This document shows positions 53,557-64,000 of a stretch of 64,000 bases of DNA, one piece after another. This DNA comes from Trametes villosa (Eukaryota; Basidiomycota; Agaricomycetes; Polyporales; Polyporaceae), in contig PUDQ02000003.1 of the NCBI GenBank assembly GCA_002964805.2, forward strand, positions 4,402,001 through 4,466,000, in the 5' to 3' direction. The notes beneath the pieces are model-generated. The model searched no databases. It was not told the DNA's origin and worked only from the letters and a program-made list of their open reading frames with translations. A program made the translations under genes and the position numbers. The first letter of the stretch is position 1. Each line of letters begins with the position of its first letter.

Positions 53557-54605
53557 ATGTCTGCTTCCCGCGTCTGGCTCAGTAAGTGTCCTTGCGGTTC
53601 GCTACACTCAACCAAACTCACCAATCCCCCCGCAGTCACCGGTGCCTCGTCTGGCTTCGGTCGCGAGACCGTCATCCAAGCGCTCGAGAGCGGCGACAAA
53701 GTCGTCGCAACCCTCCGCAAGCCCGCCGCCCTTGACGACCTCACCTCTCAGTACCCCGCCTCCCGCCTCCGCGTCGTCAAGCTCGACGTCACCAAGCCCG
53801 ACGAGATCGACGCGGCTTTCGCGCAAGCTAAAGCCGCGTTCGGGCGCGTCGACGTCGTGTTCAACAACGCCGGGTACGTCGCGGTCGGCGAGAACGAGGC
53901 GTTCCCGGACGACGTCGCGCGGCCGCTGTTCGAGGTGAACTTCTGGGGCGCGGTGCACGTGTCGCAGCGGGCGGTGCGGTTCTTCCGGGAGGAGAACACG
54001 CCGCAGGGCGGGCTGCTGCTGCAGAACAGCGCGATGGTTGGGCTTGCGGGAGTACCCGTCATCGGCTTCTACTCCGCGACGAAGCATGGTGAGTGCTCTG
54101 CGCATGCTACACTAGCTTCTTTACTCATCCGCTTCGTGTGTCAGCTCTTGAGGGCTTCAGCGAGTCTCTCGCAAAGGAGCTCGACCCGGCTTGGAACATC
54201 AAGGTAGGACTTCTCGTGTCTGTGCCCTATGCACACTCAGCTAAAATACGAACACAGGTCGCGATCATCGAGCCCGGCGCGTTTAAGACCTCCGTCTTCA
54301 ACCTCGACACCAACATGATCCTCGTCCCTCAACACCCCGCCTACACCAACCCCGCGCTCCCCGTCTACAACTTCCGCGGCGCATTCCTCAAGGGCGCCGG
54401 CAAGGAGGCCGATACCCCAGCAGACCTCGCGCCCGCCGACGCGTCGCTCGCTGTCGCGAAGATCATCGAGTTCTCAAAACTCTCGAGCCCGCCGCTGCAC
54501 TTCCCGCTCGGGAAGGACTCGATTGGGCTGATCCGGGAGAAGATTAGGGTGCTGACGGAGGAGATTGACCAGTACGAGTCGTGGTCGGACAACCTTGGGA
54601 AGTAG
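53557..54605 (+). CDS. Classical SDR oxidoreductase D (294 aa)
   Basis: Exons 53557-53581, 53636-54088, 54145-54203 and 54258-54605, with the same four lengths as the other full copies. The coenzyme motif TGASSGFG, NNAG and the Ser-Tyr-Lys set are intact. The intron between exons 2 and 3 is almost identical to that of SDR C, as expected for a recent duplicate. It is followed head-to-tail by F-box copy 4, whereas A, B and C each face an F-box gene tail-to-tail. Confidence 0.92.
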
Positions 54606-54819
54606 GCTTGTGGATCCGCATGGACGCTCTGTAGACTATTACCCCTCTCATAATGTGTACTTTATTTCTTCCATTTGAGATCTGAGCTTACACCGCCTGC
54701 GCTCTACGGCGGGCATGTGTACGTATTATGCACGTACTGTGGTCAAACTCTATTTCCTGGACGTACGTGGCCAAAACCAACTTCCCTTCTCTCTACGAAG
54801 CTTTAACCTACCAAACACA

Positions 54820-56493
54820 ATGTCTGGCGTAGGCGGCATCGCACATATGCCAACAGACACCCTTGCACACATCCAGAACTCTGGTCATACATCGCTTGAA
54901 GCCTCCATCCCCCTTGCACGGGGCCGCGCCGTTCACATCGGCCATCTTCCCGACGACCTCCTGCTCGAGGTGTTCGAGCACGTCCGTGCCATCTACCTCG
55001 ACGACCCATCCCACCGAAACACTCTCACGTGGGCGAACCTCCGTCTCGTCTGCACGCGCTGGCATCGGGTAACCTCCACCCCTGGACTTTGGCGAATCTT
55101 TACCGCCGGCCGCTCCGTGGGGCACCTTCTCTTCTTCCTCGCGCGCTCCACGGGGACGCTCAGAGAGATCATCTTCAACAGCGTGGAACAGCTTCCGTGG
55201 CAGCTCTCATCACTGCAGTGGCAATTGATGTTTCCCGGGCAGCAGCCGCGGTCGCCCTCGCACCATCCGAGTTACAGGAACTCGCTCCGCTCCCTCGCCT
55301 TCAGGCTTTCCGCCGAGTCGACTCCGCAGGAATGGGCGTCCTCGCTGGTGGCCTTCTTCGCCGTCGACCTCCCGGCGTTGACGGCACTCGAGATCGCGCT
55401 GGACCACGGACATCTCGACCACTTCCATGCCCTGAGCCTGCACCCCCGCCGGTTCCCGCGCCTGGAACAGCTCCGGCTTCGCGAGCTGGCCCCACCGGGG
55501 GACGTAGCAAACCTCCGGGTGCTGCACTTCGTCGGGTACGGGCCCCGGCCCAACATTACCCCTATGCGGCTGCTCGACACGTTGCGACGTTCTCCGGACC
55601 TCGAGGAGCTGGTCCTGGCCGGCACCGCCGTCGACGTCACAGCGTCGTGGTCTGTCCCCGGCCGCGGGCCAGCGCCCAATCCCAGCCTCTCCCGTCTGCG
55701 TAAGCTCTCGATTCGAGATGCCGCCCCCGAGACGATAGCCACGCTCCTCGCCCATATCCACGCACCGTTCGTCGCAGAGACGACGCTTGCTGGGGTCATC
55801 TCCAAGTACGGCACCCACACACTCGAGAAGCTCCTACCCCCGAACGCGTCGGGCGTCCTCCCGGCTCTCACCGCCCCCGCTGTCGTAACTCTCAGTACAG
55901 GGCACGAGCTCGACCGCACAGACTCCCTGGAGGTCCACTCCGGCGATCGTCAGTTTCACCTCAGCGTCTTCGCAGAGCGCTCGAGGGGCGGGGACGACCC
56001 CGCCGAGCCGCCCTCCGCGACCAACCTGCGCGCCATGCTCAAGATCCTGGAGGCCGCCGGAGTGCGCGTCACGCAGCTCACCGTGCGCGGCGAACAGGCC
56101 TCCCCCGCAGACTCCTGGCGCGCCGTCTTCGCATCAGAGGCCCTGGCGGTTCTGGAGGAGCTTGTGGTCGAGAGCGCCGAAATACCGCGGCGGGAGGAGG
56201 GCGTGTGGGAGGGGCTGGCCGCTGCAGGGGCGAACTGCGTCCCGCGCCTGCGCTATGTGCGCGCTGGGGGTACATTTGCCCCCGAAGATGCGCACGGCAG
56301 CAATCCGACTGTGGCGACGATGCTGCAGGTGCTCCAGGCGCGAGCGGCGTCCGGGGCGCGGCTTATAGACCTGGTATTTCTCGACGATTATTGGGACTTG
56401 GACAGGGCGGAGGAGCACGGCGCACAGTTTGTGTCAGAGTTGTCAACGTTGGTCGAGCGACCCGTGTTCAGACGTGCATTTAGCTTAGGGTGA
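54820..56493 (+). CDS. F-box protein, copy 4 (557 aa)
   Basis: The preferred start is the ATG at 54820 in a CACAATGTC context; an upstream in-frame ATG at 54715 would add 35 unconvincing residues. The F-box region is GHLPDDLLLEVFEHVRAIY, then LRLVCTRWHRVTSTPGLWRIF. Leucine-rich segments follow (FPRLEQLRLREL, SPDLEELVLAG, LSRLRKLSIRD). It is clearly more distant from copies 2 and 3 than those are from each other. Role as for other F-box proteins: candidate SCF ligase substrate adaptor. Confidence 0.8.
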   Translation: MSGVGGIAHMPTDTLAHIQNSGHTSLEASIPLARGRAVHIGHLPDDLLLEVFEHVRAIYLDDPSHRNTLTWANLRLVCTRWHRVTSTPGLWRIFTAGRSVGHLLFFLARSTGTLREIIFNSVEQLPWQLSSLQWQLMFPGQQPRSPSHHPSYRNSLRSLAFRLSAESTPQEWASSLVAFFAVDLPALTALEIALDHGHLDHFHALSLHPRRFPRLEQLRLRELAPPGDVANLRVLHFVGYGPRPNITPMRLLDTLRRSPDLEELVLAGTAVDVTASWSVPGRGPAPNPSLSRLRKLSIRDAAPETIATLLAHIHAPFVAETTLAGVISKYGTHTLEKLLPPNASGVLPALTAPAVVTLSTGHELDRTDSLEVHSGDRQFHLSVFAERSRGGDDPAEPPSATNLRAMLKILEAAGVRVTQLTVRGEQASPADSWRAVFASEALAVLEELVVESAEIPRREEGVWEGLAAAGANCVPRLRYVRAGGTFAPEDAHGSNPTVATMLQVLQARAASGARLIDLVFLDDYWDLDRAEEHGAQFVSELSTLVERPVFRRAFSLG

Positions 56494-56684
56494 TACACGA
56501 TAGTTCGACGTTCTTGGAATATCAGGCGTGGGTGTCCATATTGGTGAATCTTGCGCTAAGAAACCTGTGTGATAGTGTAGACAAAGCGGGATAGCGGATA
56601 CTAGGATAAATATATATACGAATGAACCGCACCCTGACACACGTCTGCCGGCGTCGTATAACTCACCAGCGGAGTGTCGACCCC

Positions 56685-58845
56685 TCACAGAGCCACGCGC
56701 CCCGCATACCGCTGCGCGTCCTCCCGCCCGCGCTCGACGTCGACGGCCATCAGCACGGGCACGGCGGCCCAGATCATGAGCACGAGGAAGAAGAACGCGT
56801 AGCGGATGTTGCCCGTCGTGTCCGCGATCAGGCCCACCACGAGCGGGCCGACGAACGAGCTCGACTGCATCATGCGCCGCAAAGTCAGCGCGAGGTTGCT
56901 AAGGAAGGGAAGGGAGGGAAGGGTGACGTACCTTGTCGGTGATGGAGAAGAGCGCGTACCACCGCGCCTCTTCGCCGGGCGGGATGAACTCCGCGTAGAA
57001 CGCGCGCGCGTAGCCCTGGAAGGCACCGTACACCGACCCCTGCGCACCAATACTGATCAGACACTGCCGCATATCACATGAAGGGCGCGAGGATACTCAC
57101 AAAGTACACCGCGAGGACGTACATCTCCGCCGGCGTCGTCAGCCCGCCAAACTTCACGCTGCCCTTCTGGAACACCGGCAGGAACCCAAGGCACCCGTAC
57201 GCAGGGATCGCCGAGGCCATCGCGACGAGCACGACGAGCACGCGCAGGTTCGACCAGCCTGCGCGGCGCTGCACCATCGGCCATATGAGCGAGCCGAGGA
57301 TGCCTGCGGTGGGCGTGAGAGCGCCGATGAGGACCAGCGAGGAGGGCGGCATGTGTAGCGTCGTCTTCCCGAAGAGGAGCGCGGTCGATGTGATCGTCGT
57401 GAACCCTGCATGGAATCGTCGGTATGTCAGATGAGGGGGGCATTAGGATTTAGGGGCTGACCATCAGAGAGGAGGAACCACGCTGCGAGGTAGACGAAGG
57501 TGTTGCGGAGCTTCTTGATCTCTCGCCACTTCAGCATCTGTCCGAGTCGCTTCCACGCGCGACCGATTTCCCGTGTCATGCTCCAGTTCTGCTCGTTCGC
57601 AGTAAACTCTTGTGCGAGTTCGCTGGTATCGCCGTCCTCTGACAGCGCTACGGCCGCCTTCGCGACGGTGGACGCCCCAGGAAGCCACGCAGCCGCGGGG
57701 AGCGAGAACAGCGCCCACCAGATCCCGCTGAGGCCGATGGCGAGGCGGAGAGAGTCGGTAGAGCCTTTCAAAGCGCGTACAGGAATGAGGGCGAGGAGAA
57801 GCATGACGATCCCAGCGGCGTACCCCAGCGCTATACCTTGTGAGGAGATGCGCGAGGTAGTCGTTGACAGAATCTTGTCGTGCTCTGCCTTTGCTTCGCG
57901 CGCACTCGCATGTGCGTCGCCGTCATCCTCGATCCCCGCGAGCAAAGGCTGATGTGCCTCTGACGTGTCTGCATCACCGTCCAGCGACGCGCGAGGCCCC
58001 GCGGCGCGCGATGGCGCCCGCGCAACCCGAACGAGGTTGGCTCGCGCCTCGACGACTTCTTGTGCGCCCTGAGCGAGAGTGGGGATGTATGCGTTCAGCG
58101 CCACTATTGAGGCGCCAAAGCCGACATTCGCGCATATGGCGAGAAGGGCGACTAGAGGCCAGGCAGGAGACGAGGACGAGATGAGGAGAAACAGCATAGC
58201 CGAGATGGAACCAAGGGCAGCGAAAGCCAGCAGGAGCTTCTTGCGGTGAGGCGCTTCGAGCATGTCAGCGATATGCACCATGTAGACGCCGCGAGGATTA
58301 ACCTACGATGGTCAGCAATCCCGCCCATAGAGATGACGGTGAGAGCCTGGAGTGCGACCGAGATGGAATAGACGTACAGACTACAGCAAGTCCCTCAGCA
58401 TTTACGCAACGCAGAGGCTCAGAAATGCATATATGCGTACCTGAAGCTCGCGCTGTCTATCCACAACCAGCCAAGTTCGACCACACAGCGTGCATCCTCT
58501 ACCTCCGGCGAGGGCGGGCTAGTGGCCGGTGGGGTACATGGCTGCGTCTTGTCCGGGAGAAGATACCCATTATCTCTGCCACCGTCTGTACTTAGCCGCA
58601 TTGTGAATTTACAAGGTAGTATTGGCACGCACCTGGCGAATTGTTCTAGACATATTGGGAGGAAGAGCGTCAAGGAGACAATGACGAAGACCTCACTTTG
58701 TGCGGTGGGTTCGTCATTTCGAGTAGAAGAGGTGTACGTGGGTAACGTACCTCGCAAATGCATAGCTAAACCACCCTCTCAGGTGCCTGTGATACTTCAA
58801 CTTGTCATACCGAGGTATCTCAATACCGCGTTGTTCTGCAGTCAT
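56685..58845 (-). CDS. ATG22: ATG22-type vacuolar amino-acid exporter (MFS)
   Basis: Reconstructed from the ATG at 58845 to the stop at 56685. The first exons are 58845-58751, 58695-58633, 58590-58441, 58380-58307 and then from 58251; later junctions near 57,470, 57,415, 57,100 and 56,930 also fit. The sequence reads LRGWFSYAFASEVFVIVSLT, LFLPICLEQFAS, SASFSLYVYSISVALQALTV, MGGIADHPPHRKKLLLAF and later QGYARAFYAEFIPPGEEARW, YALFSITDK and SSSFVGPLVVGLIADTTG. These are the hallmarks of Atg22, a multi-span vacuolar membrane protein that releases amino acids from autophagic breakdown. A hydrophilic loop with acidic Ser-rich sequence lies around 57,900-58,000. The intron before PPHRKK has a GTAGGT donor and an AAG acceptor. 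Confidence 0.88.
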
Positions 58846-59152
58846 AGTCGCAAATGGCAGAATCAGGGACTTTCACGGTAGTGCTGGCGGGGCCAATAGG
58901 GCTGGATTGTGGACACCGCAGACAAGCAGTTAAAACAGTAACATTGAAGGTCGAATCGTTGCCAGGATGTAGATGGTCGCCGTCGAGAACTAAGCGGAGT
59001 GGTCGCAGCACTCGGCCTCCTCGCCACCTTGGGGTTAGACGCTCTCGCCGTAACACGAGGCTACGGGGTCACCTGATCAACGCCTCCGCTTTAGGCAAGT
59101 CTTCTGAATATACAGACGCCGGGGAGCGAAAAAGGTTTGCGAAAGTTCCGTT
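58846..59152. other. Intergenic between ATG22 and tRNA-Lys
   Basis: Promoter region of ATG22 on the minus strand. Nothing else seen. Confidence 0.35.
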
Positions 59153-59236
59153 AGCCCACCGCGAGGGTCGAACTCGCAGCCTTCAGATCACCCGCTAGTA
59201 AGAGTCTGACGCTCTATCCGATTGAGCTAGGCGGGC
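59153..59236 (-). tRNA. tRNA-Lys (anticodon CTT) with a 10-nt intron
   Basis: Minus strand: acceptor GCCCGCC (59236-59230) pairs with GGTGGGC, and the discriminator T is at 59153. The D-arm is GCTC/GAGC, the anticodon stem TCAGA/TCTGA with loop CT-CTT-A, a 10-nt intron follows base 37, and the T-arm is GCGAG-TTCGACC-CTCGC. Mature length is 74 nt before CCA addition. Confidence 0.93.
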
Positions 59237-59530
59237 GTTGGCGGGCACAACTTTGATTGGTATACAGAGGGCAGGTTTGGGTGTGGGCACACAGAGGGCC
59301 CTACTTTGTGCTCGCCAGGGGAAGGCGGGGGAGCTTGGTTTTCAGATCATCGCAGTAAATTCGAGGGAGGGACTACTGCCGTAGATACTTGGCTCGTATT
59401 CGTACACTTTGTGCATGCTCTCATAACAACTACAGACCTAAAAATTCGTACACATGGCTCGACTCGATTCTTCTTCGACTCGAAGGAGCATTCGGGGCGA
59501 CATCGAACGGGCTCATTGCCAGACCGCCTA
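59237..59530. other. Short intergenic, 0.3 kb
   Basis: 3' flank of pyranose 2-oxidase. Nothing seen. Confidence 0.3.
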
Positions 59531-62268
59531 TTAATGCTTCTTGGTGAACTCACTCGGCTTGAAGTTCTTCTTGATGTACTCGCAGCTCTTGATGGCGAGC
59601 GACATCGCGGTGAGCGTTGCTGAGAGGTGAGCATACGTTAGTGTCCGATATTCCCGGGGATCGACGAAGAAAGGGATAGGTAACTCACGGTTCGCGGCGT
59701 ACGCGGTGGGGATGTTCCCGCACCCGCCGAGGAAGAGGTTCTTGAAGCCGAACACGCGCGAGTCGGTGTCGACGCAGCACTTGTCGGCCTTCTCGTCGAA
59801 GCCCATACGGTGTGTTCCCTAGCAAAAATGCGTGAGCCCGAGGGTAGTAGAAAGGGGAGCTGCAAAGACGACTCACGCCGAGGTGGAGCACGAGGCCGGG
59901 CTCCATGAACTGCGGGTACGACCCGGGCAAGCTGGTATCATCTCGGGTGAGCAGACCGTCCCTGACGGGGGAGAGGCCGCGGAGGACTCACAAGCCACCG
60001 ATCTTCGCCGACATAACACACATGTCGCTGTCCACGCCATCAAGTCAATCAGCCACACCAACACAGAACCAGCAAGAAAAACGCACGTCATCATGAGCTC
60101 GGCCTCCTGGCTCGTGCGGCCCGCGGGGAAGCGGAAGTCGAACGTCGGCTGCGGCATGTTGTACGCGTCCGTGATCTTGTCCGAGAACCAGAGCCGGTTC
60201 TCCTCCTTGGGCTCCGTCCGCCCGAAGAAGCGCCAGTCGACGATGAGCCGCGAGTCGATGCTCTGCTGCACCGCGCCGTAGCTGCAAGCGAATGGGGCCG
60301 GTGAGCGACGTACGGCTAGCAATGAGTAGGTCTTACCTGAAGGCGTCGCGGTGAATCTAGGGGAGACCGGTGAGAATCGCGTAGTAGAGGGGCAACACAG
60401 GCGAAGGCGGCTCACCTGGGTGTGCCACGGGTGGGTCGCCTGGAAGAGGGTCGTAACCTGGGGCTCTAAAGAAGACACGAAGAGTCAGCAAACCCTACAC
60501 GAGGCGCCAGCCTGATTAGACTCACCGGGGTCCTCGAACGGGATCGGGAGCGGGTCCTCCTGGTGCTTCATCATGTGGTCCTTCACCTTCTGGTTCCACC
60601 AGTCTTCGTGCTTGTTGTTCGTGCCCCCAGGCGTGAAGTTGACGCTGTACTCCGGGTCGCCGGGCTTGCCGACGATGGTCATGTCGGACGTGACGCTGTT
60701 GATGAGCTCCGTGCTCATGACCGTCTGGCAGAAGACGAGCGTCTGCTCCGTGATATGGGTCCCGAGGTACGGCAGCAGCTTCGGCGGCTTGGCGGGATCC
60801 GGCTTCCCGAGCTGGCCAAAGCCAGAGTTCGCGAGGAGCTGCGACATCCGACAGTGAGCGCTGCAGGCGACTAACCAGGCCAGCAGAGAAGCGTACCTGG
60901 GCGTTGTGCACCGCGCCGGCGGTGAGGACGTACACGTCCGCCTTGATGACGAAACGGCCGCCGCCGATGAGGTCGTGCACCACGACGCCGTCGATCGCCG
61001 AGTCCCCCGTGTTGCGCACGACGCGCTCGCACGCGACCGCGGGGAACAGGTTGAAGCGCTCCTTCGGCGCGTCCGTGTTCGGCCGGTTCTGCAGGTCGAA
61101 CACGGTGTGCGACGAGCTCCACTCGACGAACGTCGCGCTGCGGCGCGTCGCCGCGAGCGGGATCTGCTGGAACTCGCGCGTGCCCTTGTAGTCCGCCTGC
61201 AGCTTGCCGAGCACGAGGTTGTGGCGGATCGACTGCTTGAACTGGTCCGTGCCCGTCCTGAAGTACCCCTCGGCCTTGGTGTAGAGCCGGTTCCACTCCG
61301 CGTCGTCCTTGGTGGCATCCTTGTCGAGCACCGGGCGCTGCAATTTCTCGAAGCGCGGCGTGGCGCATGTCCCTGGAACTCAAGTGGGCCCTGTGAAGAG
61401 ACAGGATCTAGAGAAGGGGCGCTTACAGTGCGTGGACATCCCACCGACGACGCGCGTGACGGCCTGGCCGCTAAGGTTACGAAGCGGGTCCTGCTCTGTT
61501 CAGGGGTGAGCGAACGCGGACAGTGCGGGCGAACTATGTTGGACGTGCCTGGGTTCGCGCCGTTGCGGACAAAGAAGTTCGAAGCTTGCCAAGACGCCGG
61601 GCTGAGCGTGTCGACTACCATCGTGTTCACGGGAACGGAGACGGGCATAAGTTGGCCCTGTAGGGCACGATTGAGTGAGCCGGTTGGCGCATGTTGCTCA
61701 AGAACGCCTCACCTGGATGACACTAGCCACCAGCGCGAGTGTTAGCAAACTGGGGCGTTCATAGCTCACACGGGACGTACTTCACAAACTTGTCGATGTT
61801 CTTCTGGTACTCGACGGTCTGTGAACACGAGGTCAGAGGGCCGAAGGTTCGATCATTGCGCCGCTCAACTTACGTTCTTCTTGTGGGAGCCAATTTTCAG
61901 GCCCGAGTCGCTGCAATAACATCAGTGCTCAATCCTGAGCAAACCAACCTCGGTTCACCTACATTTCTCCAATGTCGAACATGGCGACATTGTAGCCGGC
62001 GGCGACGAGCTCGCGGGCATAGGTGGACCCGATAGGACCAGAGCCGACAATGACGACGTCGTACTTGAGCTCCAAGCCCTGTTTCGGCGGTCAGCTATAT
62101 GTTCTGCGATTGGGACAGGCATAGAGACGACGAGGAAACACTTACGGGCGGGGTCTGGTCAGGACCAGGGAGCGGCGGCAGGGAGTGCGCAGTGGCCCTC
62201 TTCGCCGTCTGGCTCCTGAAGCTCGTCTGAGCGAAGTGGTGGAACGGGTCGCTCGGGGTGGTAGACAT
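59531..62268 (-). CDS. p2ox: Pyranose 2-oxidase (GMC oxidoreductase)
   Basis: A multi-exon gene starting at MSTTPSDPF (62268) and ending SEFTKKH (59531), roughly the 620 aa usual for the family. It has the FAD-binding motif [45 protein letters not shown], the flavinylation site STHW with its His codon at 61428-61430 split from Trp by an intron, [21 protein letters not shown], the catalytic GTHRMGF and the Asn-bearing AYAANPTLTAMS. The enzyme oxidises glucose and other pyranoses at C2 and reduces oxygen to hydrogen peroxide or quinones, feeding lignin-degrading peroxidases. It lacks a signal peptide, as known members do. Two oddities are a 10-nt exon (61713-61722) and a GC-AG intron (61548-61496). 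A TATAAA lies about 85 bp upstream. Confidence 0.95.
61496..61548 (-). other. Non-canonical GC-AG intron of pyranose 2-oxidase
   Basis: The exon end [13 protein letters not shown] is obtained only if the intron begins with GCACGT after CCAG and ends in CAG. The 53-nt length and CTCAC branch-like site are normal. Confidence 0.75.
61713..61722 (-). other. 10-nt microexon of pyranose 2-oxidase
   Basis: Flanked by CTAG and GTGAGG on the minus strand. It supplies the last base of an Asn codon plus Val-Ile-Gln, restoring FVNVIQGQLM as in known enzymes. Skipping it would shift the frame. Confidence 0.8.
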
Positions 62269-62350
62269 GGTTGTGAGCTGCTTTGATACTGGGGCAGAAA
62301 GGCTGGGGTTCCTGTCCGCCTGGTGAACTTCGAGGCGGCGCATGCAGGAC

Positions 62351-62358
62351 AATTTATA
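62351..62358 (-). promoter_or_regulatory. TATA box of pyranose 2-oxidase
   Basis: TATAAATT on the minus strand about 85 bp upstream of the ATG. Confidence 0.5.
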
Positions 62359-62399
62359 CTCATTAACCAAGGGCGCATCGGGGCGAGCAGCGATATCCA

Positions 62400-64000
62400 C
62401 GCGCCCGGCCAGAGTCATGAGCCCCGCGCCACCGGTGGTAGGCAGGCTTCTCTGCTAGGGGATTGCATGGAAGGGCGGGAATCCGGGGTAGGGTGACCTT
62501 CTGTATAGCTGATCCCGCGGTCGAGGCTTGGAGTATAGCTGACAGCCGGACAGGACCCTTGATGATGCGCGAGAATACGTTAAACGTCGGAACGAGCAGT
62601 CGTAGTGCTTCTCGTGGAATCGCTAAGGTACCCCTACCGTCATAAACCACTGTCTCGAGCTGATGAACGTCGGTACGTTGCGCCTAGGTTGGCCAACTAA
62701 TCATCAGTCTAGTGAAATCGACAAGTCCTATGACTAGTGGTACCTACCGGTGAAGTGCTTATCAAGGTGTGCGGAAGGGTATTCGGGGCGCGCAAAGGGA
62801 AGTTCACCGCGTACGAGAAGTTACGGAAACTCAGCACCACTGACCGTTCGCCGACGAATCCTCTTACACTACCGGCGGCCCAGCGGGTCTTCTGTGACGG
62901 CTCACGGGTGTCTCTTCACGCCACGGGCCTCCTATGACCCCACGCCGTGCTCTGAGTTAGATGCGTGTATATTCCTACGACTGAACCGAGGTTAGCGTCT
63001 GTCTGCTAGTTTGATGGATGCAAGAACACTTAACGTACTCAGCATGTGTGCCTGACGCGCTACTGCAGACACTGATAAGAGCGTCAGTTCTGAACGAGGA
63101 TCTTCACTTGTACGTTGGGCGTCAACAGCAGCGCCACGCTCACCTTCCTGACAGCTCGGAAACTCACGCGCACCTGATGCATGCAGGGAACTGCTCCTGT
63201 GGTGACGGCTGTAGTGGGGGTGAGGTAAGTTCGGTGAGTCAGGGGTGAGCACCGGAGAACTCTGCGTGGATGCCTTGTTACTCTCGGTACACGCGAACGG
63301 CGAAGAACGCAAGGCTTTCACCGCCGATCAGGTGCCGATGACCTCTAGCGTCCCGGCGGGCTAGGAGCCGATAGTTCGATGTCTGATGCTGTGACAGCTC
63401 GAAGACTACATTCAGCGAAGACCCAATAGAAATCTGCGCGTGCCCAATACGTCATTAGCACACGAAAGTCAACGAGAGACGGAATGGACGCACTGAAGAC
63501 CTTCACGCCGCGTTCGATTATGGGGTGCAAACCCGTCGCTTGAGAGCGCGTGCATGCTATCGGTAATTCTCAACGCGGATGTCGCACATCATACAGAGCG
63601 CCGTGCAGCTCCGCCTGACAGCGCGAATGTACATTTGCTCCTCATGCATGCACGCAATTGCCGTACTTGCGAGGGTTCTGGGCGCTGGATGCTCGGAGTC
63701 GACGCCTCCCAGTCGCTATACCTCCATTTGACCGGTGGCGCCTGTCGAACAGTACTGCGTATCTTCAAGTACCACGCTACGGGTTTGCATGGTCTATATC
63801 GTGCAGGCTTGTTATCTCATCCCTGGGAGGTTGACCGCTGACAACCGAGAAGGTGGGTACGTATTTCTGTCCCATGCTCACGACTTGAACGACGTGTCGC
63901 CCAGGCGGAGAGCGCACATAGACTTCTTCTTGCCTCCTGTACAGGTGTAAGTATGTGGTTTCGCTCGGCTTTTGCAAGTATGAATCCGCGATAGAGAGAG
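62400..64000. other. Gene-poor end of the window
   Basis: No gene recognised. Two weakly similar direct segments (about 63,085-63,220 and 63,555-63,690) can be translated to a shared pattern with VLN, PDS, LMHA and NC, but the match is faint. Confidence 0.3.

Larger units (their letters stand above)
49187..54605. repeat. Tandem duplication, unit 2
   Basis: F-box copy 3 (-), UstYa fragment (+), peptide gene 3 (-) and SDR D (+), in the order of unit 1. Beyond SDR D the next gene is a differently oriented, diverged F-box gene, so the array ends there. Confidence 0.85.

Overview
This window looks like a nuclear segment of a wood-decay basidiomycete, most likely a white-rot polypore (Polyporales). 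The grounds are short (about 50-60 nt) GT-AG introns in almost every gene, intron-containing tRNAs, a pyranose 2-oxidase very close in sequence to the Trametes-type enzymes as I remember them, a secreted GH2 beta-mannosidase, and several expanded F-box/LRR-like genes. All assignments come from reading the sequence; no database was searched and the species is not identified.

Layout. 0-4.2 kb: no convincing gene, but a large imperfect inverted repeat (about 520-1575 against 3135-4195). 4.3-11.4 kb: an uncharacterised 257-aa gene, a broken SDR oxidoreductase 3' end, a tiny secreted-peptide gene, a UstYa-family (DUF3328) gene, a single-pass membrane protein gene and a second UstYa-family gene. 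11.6-22.3 kb: a DUF455 ferritin-like gene with a 12-nt exon, beta-mannosidase, a ricin-B-like lectin-domain gene and SUMO. 23-26.3 kb: F-box gene facing an SDR gene. 28.9-40.8 kb: a secreted protein of unknown function, tRNA-Thr, a small Ile-rich/Gly-Arg-rich protein whose first coding exon is only the ATG, a coiled-coil NFKBIL1-like protein, an uncharacterised 292-aa protein and a single-pass membrane protein. 41.8-56.5 kb: a tandem array of SDR, F-box, decayed UstYa and secreted-peptide genes in two units with a period near 5.7-6.0 kb. 56.7-62.3 kb: an ATG22-type vacuolar transporter, tRNA-Lys and pyranose 2-oxidase. 62.3-64 kb: no gene recognised.

The most interesting feature is a cassette present three times in the same order and relative orientation: UstYa gene, then a 61-68 aa secreted peptide gene tail-to-tail with it, then an SDR gene. 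The peptide genes share a 94-nt first exon, a phase-1 intron and the motif WL-x-RR-x-x-IVVAI-x-H, followed by a divergent C-terminus. UstYa enzymes modify secreted ribosomal peptides in known fungal RiPP pathways, so this family is a candidate for undescribed RiPP precursors with an SDR as tailoring enzyme. UstYa is intact only in the 5-8 kb copy, and the SDR only in the 46-54 kb copies.

Most gene models were built by hand from frame continuity and splice consensus. Where a start or exon remains unresolved, the entry says so.
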